From positions 50,901,180-50,965,179 of the forward strand of contig NC_066314.1 of the NCBI RefSeq assembly GCF_022539315.1: a stretch of DNA of 64,000 bases, read 5' to 3'. The notes beneath the pieces were generated by a model. That model did not search any database and was not told the DNA's origin. It saw only the letters and a list, made by a program, of their open reading frames with translations. This document shows positions 12,162 to 25,300 of the stretch, piece after piece. The translations under genes were made by a program, and so were the position numbers. This stretch comes from Serinus canaria (lineage: Eukaryota > Chordata > Aves > Passeriformes > Fringillidae). The first letter of the stretch is position 1; every line of letters begins with the position of its first letter.

Positions 12162-14787
12162 TTGGTCTCTTCCATGATTTACAAAGTCTTGGAGTTGTTT
12201 CAGTTTGAGTAGCCCAATACATGGTCTGTGTGCCTGTGGGTCTGAAAACGTTCTTCCTGAAGGGGAAGTAGGTTTGTTTTTGAGTTTTGTGAGGAGGGTG
12301 ACATTACAAGAAACTGTTACATGTGAGAGACTGGAGTGGGCACCTGTGTTGTGGATACTGCTTATTAAACATATCCCTCTTTGGGCTCGTTGTTCCAGCA
12401 AAAGTTGTTTCCTGGTTTGCCTGTTGGTTGAGAAGCATCACATCTCACAATGCTTTTTGCTAGAGTTCTGGGAAATATTGGGAAGGAGCTGGTGGCCACC
12501 ATCCCCAGTGATATATAGGGAGATAAAAGAGCAGGAACTCCTTAGCAGCTTTCCCCTGCACATTCTTGTAATCAACTCTGGGCCAGGCAGATTTGCACAG
12601 GTAATGCTGTTTGGAAAATGATGTAAATAAGTGATACCAAAAAAACCCATCGAGACTAGAGAGATGTCTGGATGGGAGAAAGTGTGTCCAGGGCAGTTCC
12701 AGCTGCTGATGGTGCACAGGAGGGCTCTCCCAGGAGGGTGCTGAGGAACACAAGGTTTGGAGAACATACTGACATTAGAATAACTCTTCATTCTCAGGTG
12801 AGACAAAGTACAAAACCTAGAAATTGCCAAGTTACAAACAAATGCACAATGACACAGATAGAAGAAAGTGAAAAGTAATTTTATACATACAACTACCTTA
12901 TTAGTAGCAGTTAAGGGAGATAGGAATATTTAGATTTGAATGAATATAAATACATAAAAGATATATTGGAGATTTTGTAGAAGGAGAAGCAGATGGACAA
13001 TGTAATACTAATCTGAAAAATGATACTGAAAAGACAAAATGATCTCTATAGATGAATGGATCATAGCCTGAAAGAAACTTTGAGTCAAACCAAATTAACG
13101 CTCAAGAAAATCTTGTCAGCATGTAACAGAAACCCTATGAATCAAAATCCAGTCCCATGTAGGCAAAATACATTACTAAGGCTGTAGTACAGACTGCCTG
13201 ATGAAGACGGTGATAGAGATTGACACACTGAAGGGGATCCAGGAAAGCAGGAAAGAACAATAAAAGAAGATTGCAATTGTCTTCATTTACTGAGTAAACT
13301 TCACTGTGGGGAATGATGTGTGGGCTGAACGTTCAGACAATGACAATTTCTTTTTCTATGGAAATACAATACAAGGAAAAGGAATGAGAAGTCATCGCCA
13401 ATGTACAGGACTTGGTTACTGTCAGAGAGCTGCTGGGAAGGGTGGCAATTCTGTATGTCCAACATCCTCATTCCTCCTGCAAGAGCCAAGAGGTCTACTA
13501 TTGTACTGATGAATTTTTAAACAATCCTAACTACACAAAAAATAAGAGGCCTTGTTATAAAGGAGCTAAAATCACTGGTTACAATATAAAAATCTTTTTA
13601 TTTGGACAGCACTGAAATTTTTCAAAGATGCCATGGTGCATGGTGACAGCAAACGCTACCTTTCCATAAACATTTGAGAAAGACCAAACAATGATAGGCT
13701 AAGCTTAGCAGAAGGATAAGGAAGTTTTATAAGGAATAAGAAGGAATTATTAAACAAATACAAAGCTGTGTCCTACTAAAACCAAAAACCAACCAAACAA
13801 AAAACCCCAACCAAACCAAAACAAACCCTAAAGGAACAATTGCCTGGGAATGTTCAGTAAGAGGGATCAAAAAATGAACTACAAAAATGCAGAAATGTTA
13901 GTTATTATGTAAGGCTAAGGAAAGATCAAGGAGCACGAGGCTTCAAAGACAACAAAATTATAGCAGAAAACTCAAATTTTCTGACTGCACTAAAAATGAA
14001 ATGCTCAAGGGAGTATATACTTGGACTCTGCAACCTAGAGAAAGAGACATGGGGGAAAAAGCAAATTGCAGATTTGTTAAACACAGGAAGCATGGAGCAC
14101 TTCTGGTCATTTATTGACAATGTGACTATGTACTATAGAAGGCAAACAAGCACCAAACCTTATGAAGCAATCTTTCCAATCTTGGTGCATATCAGGTGTT
14201 CTCTGAAATTATGGGAAAGGCCAGTAATACAACTGTAACAAAACATTTAACATTTACTATTGCAGAGGTGCTTGAGATGAGAACATTGTATATGCCTAGC
14301 TGCCATGATTATATATCATAAAAGCAGACAACCTAAATGATTTAATAAGTTCCCAAACATGTATATATATGCAGCAAATTGGACTGCTTTCCTATTTTGC
14401 CTTGTGAGGTGAAATGACATTGAAGTAACATTGTAGAAGGAGCTGAGAGGTTGCAATGCTTTAGTTCATGGGCTGCAATCCTGGAAGTCCAGCCAAGTTG
14501 AACTGTGACCATTCCAGGTTGCCAGATAAAGGCTGAGGCCCACTTTACACCAGCTAGTTTAATATCACTTTGCATTACAGAGCTTTCCATTGCAGTATAA
14601 ATCGAGGCAAGATAGCAGATGTCTGTACAGTTCATTGCCTGATTTTGCAAGTGCACAGCTTGAAATTGGCTCTTCTTATACTAAATATTCATTGGCTGAA
14701 TTTTGTAAACAAATCCATTGGCTGTACTTCTTTTTAGGGGACTGAGAGTCCAATTAAAGTTTCCACAGAGAAATGTGCCCCTGCATG

Positions 14788-14832
14788 TACACACACACGA
14801 AAGTGCACACACACACAGAGACACACACACAT
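14788..14832. repeat. Imperfect (CA)n microsatellite
   Basis: ACACACACAC blocks interrupted by GAAAGTG and AGAG, about 45 bp. Confidence 0.85.
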
Positions 14833-16200
14833 GGAGGAAGTCTGGGAGTTTTTCTGATCCCTGCAATGAATTTGTTCTATTCCTCTTGTGCTCAAATAAC
14901 AGATAAGTTGTACAGGATATACACACAAATGAGAAGCATAGTTCCAGCTGAGCTAAACCTTTTAAAGTACTTGGAAACATGAGTGATATCTTCAAGAACA
15001 TTTGCAATGGCTTAAGGCAAGGGAGATGGAATGTTGAGCTTATAAAAACAAGAGATGAGGAGGTCACAGTCTTCATGTCCTAAAGCAGTGACTCTCACAA
15101 GGGAGCTCATAGTGGAGTCCCTGTTTTAAACCCACTGTTTCACAGATAGAGAAAGAAATGTCAGGGAAAGCCATTCTCCTGCCACTGGTTACAACTGCAG
15201 CAACTGAGGCCAGTGAGATTCCCTTGGTATCCTGCAGCAAGAGACAAGGACTCCAGGTAGTGATGGACATCCTGCCAGTGCTGGAAGGACTTGCCTATAA
15301 GCTTGTCAACCTTCCCCAAAACATGAGTCATGGCTGTTCCACATTCTCCCATCTGTAATTGCTTGTTCAGCCCTCTGGAAATAAATATAAATCCAGCATA
15401 GGCATTGCTATTAACACATCTTATACCTCTTCCATCCATGTTCTTTGTTTTTCTGTATGAAATATCCAGCTGAGCCTGGTACAGAAATTGCTCTTTCTGC
15501 AAGTCCTTCTCAATTAATCAGGACCAGCTAGACTGAATGTTTCTTCAACCCCAAATGCTGCAGAGACAATCCTTGTATACGTGGGGATACATAAAGAGAC
15601 TTCCAGTCCTTACTCGGAGCATGTTAAATAAAATATGATCTTCAGTTCAGGCAACTAACCTATTGACTGTTAAGGTTCCATCTAACTCAAGACATGGGTG
15701 CACAGTGGAGCCCCAACTCCTCAGTTAACAATGTTTTCTTATAGGCTGGAATGTGGTAACTTGCTCCATAGGTAAGACAACTAAGGCAAAGCTCAAGAGT
15801 GCTCCAGCACTCCAGCCTTGTGTCTTCACACACAGTACTGACCTGGGTGCCTTGAGATATTCAGTTTCACACAGCTCTCAAACCTTATAAAAGACACCTG
15901 TACTTTCCCTCAGATAGATGCTCAAAGGTCAAAGACTTAGACTAGTGATCACAAGTGGGCAACCAAAACCAATAAACCTGTCATGGAGGATCCTGAAGAA
16001 CCATCTCAGAATAAGAACAACCTGTGAATTTCACTTTGCATGGCAGTGCCCAGTAGTCCTAGGAGAGGCTGTGTACTTGGCCCCTTGGGTTTATCTGTAC
16101 AAAAGGCTTTACAGGTAACTGAGAAAAGTAGGATTGTGAGCTTCATCTTTACATGATAAAATTTTTAATGAGATGATTGTGGAGAGAAAACTTGAATTAA

Positions 16201-16250
16201 ACCCCTAAGGTCACACGTCCAGAGGTATCTGAGCCAGAACCACAAAGGCT
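16201..16250 (+). repeat. MIR-like SINE core fragment
   Basis: 'CCTAAGGTCACACGTCCAGA' followed by 'GAGCCAGAACCACAAAGGC' parallels the MIR core order 'CAAGGTCACACAGCTAG' then 'GCAGAGCCGGGATTC'. Short and diverged. Confidence 0.4.
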
Positions 16251-17033
16251 ACAAATAAGAACTCTGTGTTTAAAATACTATAATTATAACTGCAAATTGT
16301 ACTTCAGCCCGGGGCTTTACAGCAAAGCTGTAAAAAGTAAAATCAATTTTAATCTTTAAGGGCACTTTGCTATATATTTCTTCTTCAAGGCTAAACCCAA
16401 CTAAGTCAGGCCAGGTAGGAGTTGAAAAAAATATGAGCTCTTTCTCCCTGAGCAATAAATATTATCTTCAATATCCAAAGCTGGAATGCTACCAAGTATA
16501 CTGCATGGCTCCTTGGGGAAGCTCAGTCCTGGGTCTGAGAGTCTATCAGAGCTGAACAAACGCATCCAGGGTTGGGGAAAGTACACTAGATCAATAGACA
16601 AGAAACTCTCTCACTCATGACCTTTGGTGATTATCAGGCAGCAGGAACAGTTACTGCTTTCTTGGCCTTAATGTGGGTTCATTGACTCTCACTGTGGAAG
16701 TACCCTTGGGTGAAAGGGTTACTTATTTGACACTTCTGTTTTGGAGTTCTCCTTCTTCATATCCCAACTGAAGAAAGCTCTCTTGATTTGAATTGATGCT
16801 AACTCTGCAATTACGCACTGCTAGCCCTCTAGCCTGAGGTACCCTCTTTCAGGATCCCTTCTGTAGAGCTCAGTGCTTTCTCTCTGGAGTTTCTCTTTCT
16901 AGTTTGACACTGGAGATGAGGAAACAGGAACTTGGGCATAATTTCACTTCTGTCCTCCTGTACTACTTCATGTGTGGTAGCTTTCATTCCATCTGAAGAT
17001 GGGTGTACTGATATGCTTTCAGGAAAAAGAGGG

Positions 17034-17430
17034 ACATCCTGTTACATGGTTTTCTGGGGTCCCAAGATGAGGGAAGAGATGACAAAGTTGACTCCATGTA
17101 TCAGAAGGCTTGATTTATTATTATATGATATATAAGATATAAAAACTATACTAAAAGAATAAAGCTAGAGATTTCACTACCAAGGCTATCCTAAGAATAG
17201 CAAAGAATGTGTAAACTGAAGTCTTCTCAGCCCGAGACGGGCCGAACAGGTGAATTGTGATAGGCTCTTAACTGGAAACAGTCCGACGGGGCCAATCAGA
17301 GATTTTCCCGTCGCATTCCACAGCAGCAGATAAGAATTGTTTACAGTTTGTTCCTGAGACCTCTCAGCTCTCAGGAGAGGAAAATTCCTAAGTAAAGGAT
17401 TTTTCATAAACTATGTCGGTGACAACATCC
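17034..17430 (-). mobile_element. Solo ERVK-like LTR with 6-bp target duplication
   Basis: The LTR spans 17040-17424 (385 bp) and is the reverse complement of the LTR family found at 28225-28611. On the minus strand it begins TGTCACCGAC and ends TGTAACA. ACATCC lies immediately on both sides (17034-17039 and 17425-17430), a perfect 6-bp target duplication as expected for alpha/beta-retrovirus-like (ERVK) integration. The polyadenylation signal AATAAA is read on the minus strand at 17119-17114. It differs from the 28-kb LTRs at many positions, including a 'CGGCCCGTCTCGG' block, so it belongs to a related but distinct subfamily. No internal sequence remains, so LTR-LTR recombination removed the body. 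Confidence 0.93.
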
Positions 17431-17989
17431 TTATTCCCTTCTGCTACTGCTTCGTCTTCTGTTAGTCCACTAAAAAGTAAAAATTAGTTCCTAATTTAGA
17501 AAGTTCATATTTAATCACAATAAGTATTTTATAAGCAAAAAGTCTTCCCAGAATGCTCAGACATGATTATTTGGGCCTTGAGTGACCATTTAAGAAGGAA
17601 CTTGCTGGTAATGAACTATTATTTAGAGTTGGTTGAACAATATTAAGTGGATGATTTATACAACAAATGTTACAATTTTTTAAAAACAAATTACTCATCC
17701 AGTTTAAACATATTATTCACAAAGATAGGGGTAGAGTGAGTTATTAAATATATTCATCAACTAAGTTTTTCAAGTTTTGCAATATATTTGAATAAATTAT
17801 TCATTATTCATTCCATTCTAATTATTATTTTAAACACTTATATAGCAATATTAGTGCACTGACACAAGTAGTCAGTGACAAAAATGACAGGTCTTCTGCT
17901 GTGTCCACTAAGGTGGACAAAAGCACAGTAAAAATGAGCCTCACCTATAGTGAAAGGGGGGATTGCTAGTTAATGATCTTTACATCAGA
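17431..17989. other. AT-rich non-coding sequence
   Basis: Strongly AT-rich, with no gene or recognisable repeat. Confidence 0.5.
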
Positions 17990-18780
17990 GTTTGCAGATT
18001 TGTGCCTGTGCTCCTTGTTCCAGGAATGAAAGTACTGCACAGGCCCTTTTTCACTGCATGAATGGGATAAACACGTTGTGGTTGCTGCCACGCTGTTGGT
18101 AGCATGTGAAGCACTGGGTCCTGCGGTTGGGTCACAATGGCCCCATGCAGTGGCACAGGCTGAGCTCCACAGAAGCCTGGCTGGAAAGATGCCTGGAGGA
18201 AAAGGGGTGCTTGTCGACAGCAACTGAACATGAGCAGGCCTGCAGTCAGCACTGATGCCTTAAATCCCGTGTTCAGCTCTGGGGCCTTTCACAATGAGAA
18301 GGATGCTGAGGCGCTGGAGCATAACCAGAGAAGGGCAATGGAACTGCTGAAAGATCTGGAGCACAAGTCCCATGAGGAGTAGCTGTGGTAGCTGGGGATG
18401 TTTAGCCTGGAGAAAAGAAAGCTCAGGGGGGATCTTATCACTTTCTACAACTGTCTGAAAGGAGGCTGTAGCCACATGGTAGTCACTCTTCTCCCAGGTA
18501 ATGAGTGATAGGATGGGAGGAAGCTGGCCTGAAGTTGTACCGGGGGAGGTTTAGATTGGGTACCAGGAAATTTCTTCACCAGAAGGAAGAAAGGCCAAGC
18601 ATTGGAACAAGCTGCCTAGGAAGTGGTTGAATCACTGTCCCTGGAGGTATTTAAAAGTTGTTCAGAAGTGACACCTAGGGACATGGTTTAGCGGCAGACT
18701 CGGTGGTGTTATTGTTGGACTTAATAATCGTAAAGGTCTTCATCAACCTAAAAGTTTCTGTAATTCTATGGTTCTACTAA
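17990..18780 (+). mobile_element. CR1 LINE 3' fragment
   Basis: Sense-strand CR1 3' end. It shows 'GTGTTCAGCTCTGGGGCCTTTC', 'AGAAGGATGCTGAGGCGCTGGA', 'GAGAAGGGCAATGGAACTGC', 'GATGTTTAGCCTGGAGAAAAG', 'CTCAGGGGGGATCTTATCAC', 'TACAACTGTCTGAAAGGAGG', 'CAGGAAATTTCTTCACCAGAA', 'GTCCCTGGAGGTATTTAAAAG', and ends 'TCTGTAATTCTATGGTTCTA', the characteristic CR1 tail. Its 5' part (before about 18240) is less certain. It has accumulated indels and is non-coding. Confidence 0.93.
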
Positions 18781-21700
18781 AATTATAATTGCCATAGTAA
18801 TGTCAACCTAAATATGACAGCAGCCAAAACCAGAAATTTGGAGGACTCTGAACATTTGGAGTTTAATTCCAAGCCTATGACTTCAGGAGCAGATGATGAG
18901 AACTTTATTAATCCTAACTTCCTGGGAGCTTTAGTGCATGTTAGTTCCCTTTGGCTTCAGGAGATACACTGCAGGAAGTAAGAGAGTTCAACCACAGACT
19001 TCATAATCAGGATCATCACAGAGCTGTGAGCTGACCCCTAACATGCCTGCCCCTTCTGTTGCTGTCTCACCATCTCACTCCACAGAAAGCTGTGGGAAGA
19101 GTGGCTGGCAACACAGCACACCTGCTTGTCAAAAATAAACAAAGCTTTTTTGTTTTCTTTTATAAAAAGCTCTTCTTTCAAAGAACTGATGAGGTATGCT
19201 TTGCTTTGGACTTCTTAAGTTCTATTCTATTACTTTAATGGGGAGGGAAACCAGTTTGATAGAGAAGAATGAACCAGAAATTGCCATGCTGTACCCCCTG
19301 AATGGAGATTTGTCACAGGGAGACTAAAATTCTTCCCAAGGCTCATTTTTGAAACCAAAACCCGATTAGACCCTTCCTGGTTCTCCCGAGCTTTCAGAAA
19401 AGAGGGTCAGTTTTTCTGAAAGAGCAATGTAATTCAAAACCTAATGGATTTGAATGGAATAAACAAAAATTATTGTTGCAAATATACATTCTTAATTTTC
19501 AAGGAAAAGGTTCTCTTTCATGTTGTTTTCTGATATCATCTATCAGCATTCCTTTTCTCTAATTTTCTGTCATAGACTAGCACATGTATGTGGAAATATG
19601 TCCTTTTCTCAGTATTCCCCATCTTTCAATTTTGCTACTAACTGAAAATTAGAACTCATGAAATAGCATCTGATATTTCTAAAATAAGGAACTGTGCCAC
19701 AGAGCAGGCTTAAAAAACTACTTTTCAGGGGCATGTTGCATATCTGAAAATCCCAAATTATCATTTTTGGAAAATGCCTTGTGAAATAGTTTGCTCTAAG
19801 TGGAGCTATCTCCATGGTCCAGCACATCCCTCCTGTGTCCCGGCTGGGGTAGATCTTATTATAACCCTGATTACAGAAGGCAATTTACTTCAGATGAGAC
19901 TGGAAACTTAGAAATGCATCAGGCATATGAGTTACATCCACAAAATGCAAATTCTATACCATCAGGAGCGGGGAGTCACCCCTCCTGACATATGCATATA
20001 TTTTTAAAAAAATTTTTTTAGAAAATTTATTTAATTATTTTCTGGTCTGGAAGCTTCACGCTAAATATGAACGCAATCTTTGAGCACTGAACTGTAACTC
20101 TTCTGGGCTGCTCTCTTGTTGATAAAACTTGAAAAAGCAATTTACTCTCTCTCTTGGACCTGCTTAAGAATTTATAGTACAGAAAGGGGAGGGGTAGAAA
20201 GTCAAGCCACATCCTTTTATCTGTCTCCAGTTCCTGCCTGTTTTGTAAGAAATGAGATGGAAGGGGAAGGGCAGGGAGGGAAGAAGCACACACCCACACA
20301 CATCCACACCCATACCTGTGCATGCACAACCCAAGGGATTGACTGTGTTTCCCTTTCCCGTTCATTGTATTCCTGCCCCTTGCTTTAGAAGAGCACTTCC
20401 AATCATCTTTGGTTTCCAAGAGGAAGCTTGCTCTCTATGAGGAGAAGCAGGGCAAACATCAGAGACTTTCCTGAACTGTGTGGAAAACTGTGAGCTCCGA
20501 GGTCACAGAGAACAGATACCTCTGCCCTGCTTCCCTCCTGCCAGGGTCCATACTGAAGAGTGTGAGGGACTGTTTTGTGAATTGAAAGCATTGCCATTAT
20601 GTTTTGTGAAAAGGGGCTCTGTCTGGAGTCAGTGTGAATGCCTGGTCCTTCGGGATGAGAAATGGCAGTTAAGTAATGGCAGATGAGTTATGGCAATTAA
20701 AAATAAAGGATGATCTAGAGGAAGAGATGGAGTGAGGAGAAACTTGATGTTTGATGAGTTCTCTAGCTTCCCTTTTTCACCTTCCTGAGCATGACAGGCT
20801 CTGTTTGATTCAGAGGGCCAGTGCTCCAACTTGTATGAGATCCTTCTGCTGCAGCATCTTCACACACCCTGGCACCTGGTTGCAGCTTTGGTGGGCACCA
20901 ATCACAGCATTCCTTCCTGCTGCTAGTTGCTCTTTGTAAAATCAAGCTTGGAAAGAGTCTGTGACCTTCATTTCTCCATCTTCAAATTAATTATCATGGA
21001 GGTTCTGAAAGCTCTACTTCCACTGATATTTCATCATCTCTGATATGCTGCCCAGTCACTTCTCTTTCCTTCTGCTGGTGTTATCTACGCCTCATCTAGG
21101 ATAAGACTCACTCTGGTATGGGATTTGCATAAAATCTCTTAAAATTTCTTCTTTGTGCATCATGTCAGCAATTCACAAGTCACTGTATGTTTATTTTGGC
21201 ATGATGAACCTCAAATATGCTTGGGTTTTAAAGGACTCATTTTATTAAAGACTGACTGAGAACATCCCTATAAAACTCAGCAACATTCAAAACTAGATGA
21301 GCCAAAGCAAAACTGTCCAACAGAAAGGATATGAGATTACTGCTGAGTGTTCACATTAAAATCATGCATACTAAGAACTGCAATGCTTAGGCTGAAACAA
21401 TGTTTTCCAGCAGCAGCCAGACCTGGGGAGAGCAGAGAGTTGTGCCAGCTCGTGATTGACTTCTATGGAGATGTAAAAGGCACAGGGATGACAGCTGATC
21501 AAATCTAAACACAAATTAGCTGCAGCAGTGCTGAAAATAGTAGCATGGAGAAAAGTGCTCCTAACTTTGCCTCTCATCTCCACCTTTCCCTTGACTCTCT
21601 CCCTCTCACTTGAAGACCTTTCCATGCTTATACCCAGATGCTGTGCAGGATCCAAAGAATCAGCCACATTCCATGCCCCACTCCATTTCCCAAACGTACA

Positions 21701-22254
21701 TGTTTGTCCACATCATGTCTAAATGTTGCATTTCCCTTCATCATCTTGGGCCACAGCATTTGTGAATTTTGCTGTGGTTTGGCTTATTTGTTGGACCAGA
21801 CTTAGCTAACCCAAGGCATACTGTTGAGTCAGAAGAAAGGTAGATCCAGAGTCCACACTGACTGGCAGAGATGCTATTACTAGGAAGACCATAACCTCAT
21901 GCTGCCCAGAATTTTGAGTGCTTTCTTGAAAGTCTTGTTTTTCCAGAAATACTTCATTTCGACTTGCAGCATTTTTTTGTAACTACTAGGAGACAATATA
22001 TATTTCAAACTCTCCATTATTTTGTGCTTACACTAAGACATCTGAAGATCTTATTGCATTTCTAGGATGTCCAGTTCTACTGTACAGATACATTCTTTTA
22101 AAGCACATCACAGGTGGATAAATGGTTCAGCTGAAAAATGAATTGATAAATTTCAAGGTTTTGTGAAAATTAGTCCTTATTCTAGAGCTGTGCTTGTTAT
22201 TCATTAACAGTAGATAAACAACACCAACATATTTGACTCTAAATTGTTCATCAC
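18781..22254. other. Non-coding sequence, no gene seen
   Basis: No gene recognised. It includes an imperfect CA/CACC-rich patch at about 20288-20330 and AT-rich stretches near 19995-20040. Confidence 0.5.
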
Positions 22255-22345
22255 CTAGTGGAAGGTGTCTCTGCTCTTGGCAGCAGGAGTTGGAACAAGG
22301 AGATCTTTAATGTCCCTTCCAGCCCAAACCATTCTGTGATGCTGT
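22255..22345 (+). mobile_element. Short CR1 3'-end fragment
   Basis: 'GCAGCAGGAGTTGGAACAAGG' followed by 'AGATCTTTAATGTCCCTTCC', 'AGCCCAAACCATTCTGTGAT' is the terminal ~80 bp of a CR1 in sense orientation. Confidence 0.85.
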
Positions 22346-25300
22346 GTGTGGCATGTTGGCTGACCATGGGCAGCTGTACTGAGCAAGAAACTCCCTGAGG
22401 GCAGCATGATGTTTCAGTCTCCACGTTAAACCATTTGGAGCAACACCCAGCTCCATTTTACATGTCTAAGGCTGGGACTTGAATGTTGTAGTATTTGCAG
22501 ATTTGTGGCCATGACAGCTGATTCAGGGTATTCACCAAATATGCTGAATTCTTTGGAACAGAAGCCCTTGTTGTTTTTCTAAGAACTTAGTAAAAATATA
22601 GGGAACTGAATGTTCCATACCTACTGTTTGAAGTAGAGGAAAATGCTGTATAAAGCTGAGTGGTCTTCTGACTCCCCCTGCACCTGCTCAGTGAGTGGGA
22701 AAGGCTTTTAAATTGCCTGAATGAGAAGAGAAATAATTTCATCCTTTGGATTTTAAGGTAAGCAATCTTTAGGGAGTAATAGAGAATTTTTACCCTCTGT
22801 TTATATATATATATATTTTTTTTAATGTGAGTTAGGAACAAGAGGATAAGTGTAGAAAGAGGAATTTACATCCTGGATTATCTAAAGCTTCAATTTCTTG
22901 TAGAGGATTTCAGATCCCTGTCCATCTTGGTTCACCAGAATTTTGTAGCTGTGTTACATCCTAAATAAGTGATGAACTAATGGGGTTATTGAGCTGATCC
23001 GCATTTGGATAGTCTCACCCACCTATGAATATAGCTTTAATCCTGGATGTAAATATTTCAAAAAGGGAGTTTTGTTAAAAGCAACACATTTCCTCAAAAG
23101 TCCCACAAGTCAGTACTTGCAAGAAAGAAGCAACAAAATATTTGCTGTCTGACTGTGGGAGTCAGATGGTAATCATCCATGCTAACAGTCAGAAAACATT
23201 TGGTATTTTTGTGAATAAGGTAGTAAAATAATAAGCGCTTGAACAGGAGGGTCCTATGAAAAATAGCAGAGAGAATTTGCATTTTTGGGGGGTTATCGTT
23301 GCAACCTCTCCTGGTGTAACTCAATCTGCCCATTTCACCTTTCTAAAGAATGCTTTGTCTGTCAACTCCATCAGAGAAGCAATTAGATAATTTTTCAAGG
23401 CTGTGCTATTGAACTAAGCCTCACATTGATGTTAGAAAGCCAAAAAAAAAAAAAAAAAGAGTAAAAGGAGTACAAAGAAAAGAAACCAGGACGTAGGCTT
23501 GTCAAAAGCATCTGCATATGGAATAAAAAGGAATGTAAGGCACTGCTCTGTACTGTACAGAGGCTTTGGTAGTGTGGCATGCTCTGGGTTAAAACTCATA
23601 AATAAGAAAGGGTATAGGGCAAAAGGCACTACAGGCAGAAATGAAATTCAATTCTTTTCTGCATGTTGCAGGACATAAGTCAGGGGTGTACATGGGGTAC
23701 ACATGCTGAACTCTGAGATTATGCACAGCAGTCCAGCAGCATATTTGCTCTGCTGTCTGCTGGCCTGGATCACAACCTGATGATGTCAGTTTCCATCCCT
23801 AACATCATCCGTGCATTTGCCATGGCTTATATGCCTGATATTTCTTTCCAATAATAACTTCCCTTTAGGCATGGTTATTAAGAACTCCGTCACTGTGAAA
23901 TAGCTTGTGTTCAGTGAGGCAGGCTTTTAATGGGATGTGGTGCTGTATAGCAGAGTTTCATCTACTACATTCAAGAAGGTCAATGATGGACTGTTTACTC
24001 CCCTAATCCATTTAATTATGGCAGCTTACAGAAAATTGGAGAAAAAGAATTTGTGCCATAGGTGATGCTGAGAGAGATCTGTGAGCACATTGATTTAAAA
24101 GGCCATAAAGTACTGTCTCAAGTATATACACAGTAGTTGTTGAACTCACTGTAAGAAATAGCACTGGCAATTCAATACCCCCCTGGGTGATAGCCTGTTA
24201 CCAGATAGCATAAAAATTTCTAGTTTCTTTTGTCTTCCTTTAAAGGGTGGGAAGCTCAAAAGAAAATCTGCAGAGTTGTCCTTATAAAGATACATCCAAA
24301 TATGGAATGTGGGAGGGCAGTTGCTGCAGTAACAGTAGCGTCACAGAGCTGGGCCATGTCTGGGAGCCACACAGAGTATGTGCCTCCTGTCTGCTCCCCC
24401 TGAGCCTTCTGCCATGCCCCCTGCCCTGGCAGCAGCACTACAGCACCCACAGAGGTGAACGTGGCCTTTGATGACCCACCACCACCTCCTGGTCACACTG
24501 CATGTCACAGAGCAAAGGGAGGAGGGCTGGTGCTTCTTTCCTCACTGATAACTACAGTGAGAAAAGAGAATGAGTTCTGGGAGCTCTGGTGCAAGCTGAG
24601 CATCATGTCTGTAAGGATATCTTACTTGGTCTCTGACTTTGGAGTTTAAGGAGGTACAAAGTCTGCCTGAAACTTTTTTCCAGTTGTCCAACGAAGACTC
24701 ATCTCCATGTGGATTGCCTGGCTTTTCATTCACAGATGGATCTCTGCCTCCGACTTCAAGGGAGATGCACTTGTATATGAGCAAACTATTTCAGTGAAAC
24801 TTGATGTCACCTCTGTCAGAATGAGTGGGTTAAAATTCAGCACTCTGTTTGCTGGAGAGTGGAGGAAGAGATTATACTCACAAAGCACAAGGATGTAAAC
24901 TTCTGATAGGAAACCAGACCAAAATGCAGCCTCTTTTAGTTCACTACATAAAGTTGAAGTTTCAACTATTTTATCACTTTTCTAGAATTCTGCCTCTTCT
25001 GCAGCCTTATTAATTTCTACGACTGACACTGGCAAATCTTCTAATTTGTAGGTGTATTTTCTTACTCTTGTTGCTTTTGCATATCTCAACATTTTAAAAA
25101 GGGTTCTTTCTTCTCCCCACACCTCTCACTGCCCCCTCTTGCCATTATTAAGTGAGATCAGGTGCGTTTATGACTAATTGCATCTAATTATCTATAAAAT
25201 AATTAGTATTTCTAATATCAGCTGCTTCTTGGTTTTCATTGGGGTGCAGGAGAGCAACAAGGTAAAGGGTTTGACAATTAAAACTTCATTATTGTGTTCT

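Larger units (their letters stand above)
12162..17033. other. Non-coding sequence, no gene seen
   Basis: No gene recognised. It includes A/C-rich low complexity at about 13783-13830, an imperfect (CA)n at about 14788-14832 and a MIR-like scrap at 16201-16250. Open frames here lack any recognisable domain. Confidence 0.5.

Noticed and set aside
11760..12401. Long frames with Pro-Ser-Leu-Phe or Gly-Arg-Glu-Lys repeats
   Set aside because: Produced by translating the (GGGAA)n microsatellite in different frames on both strands.
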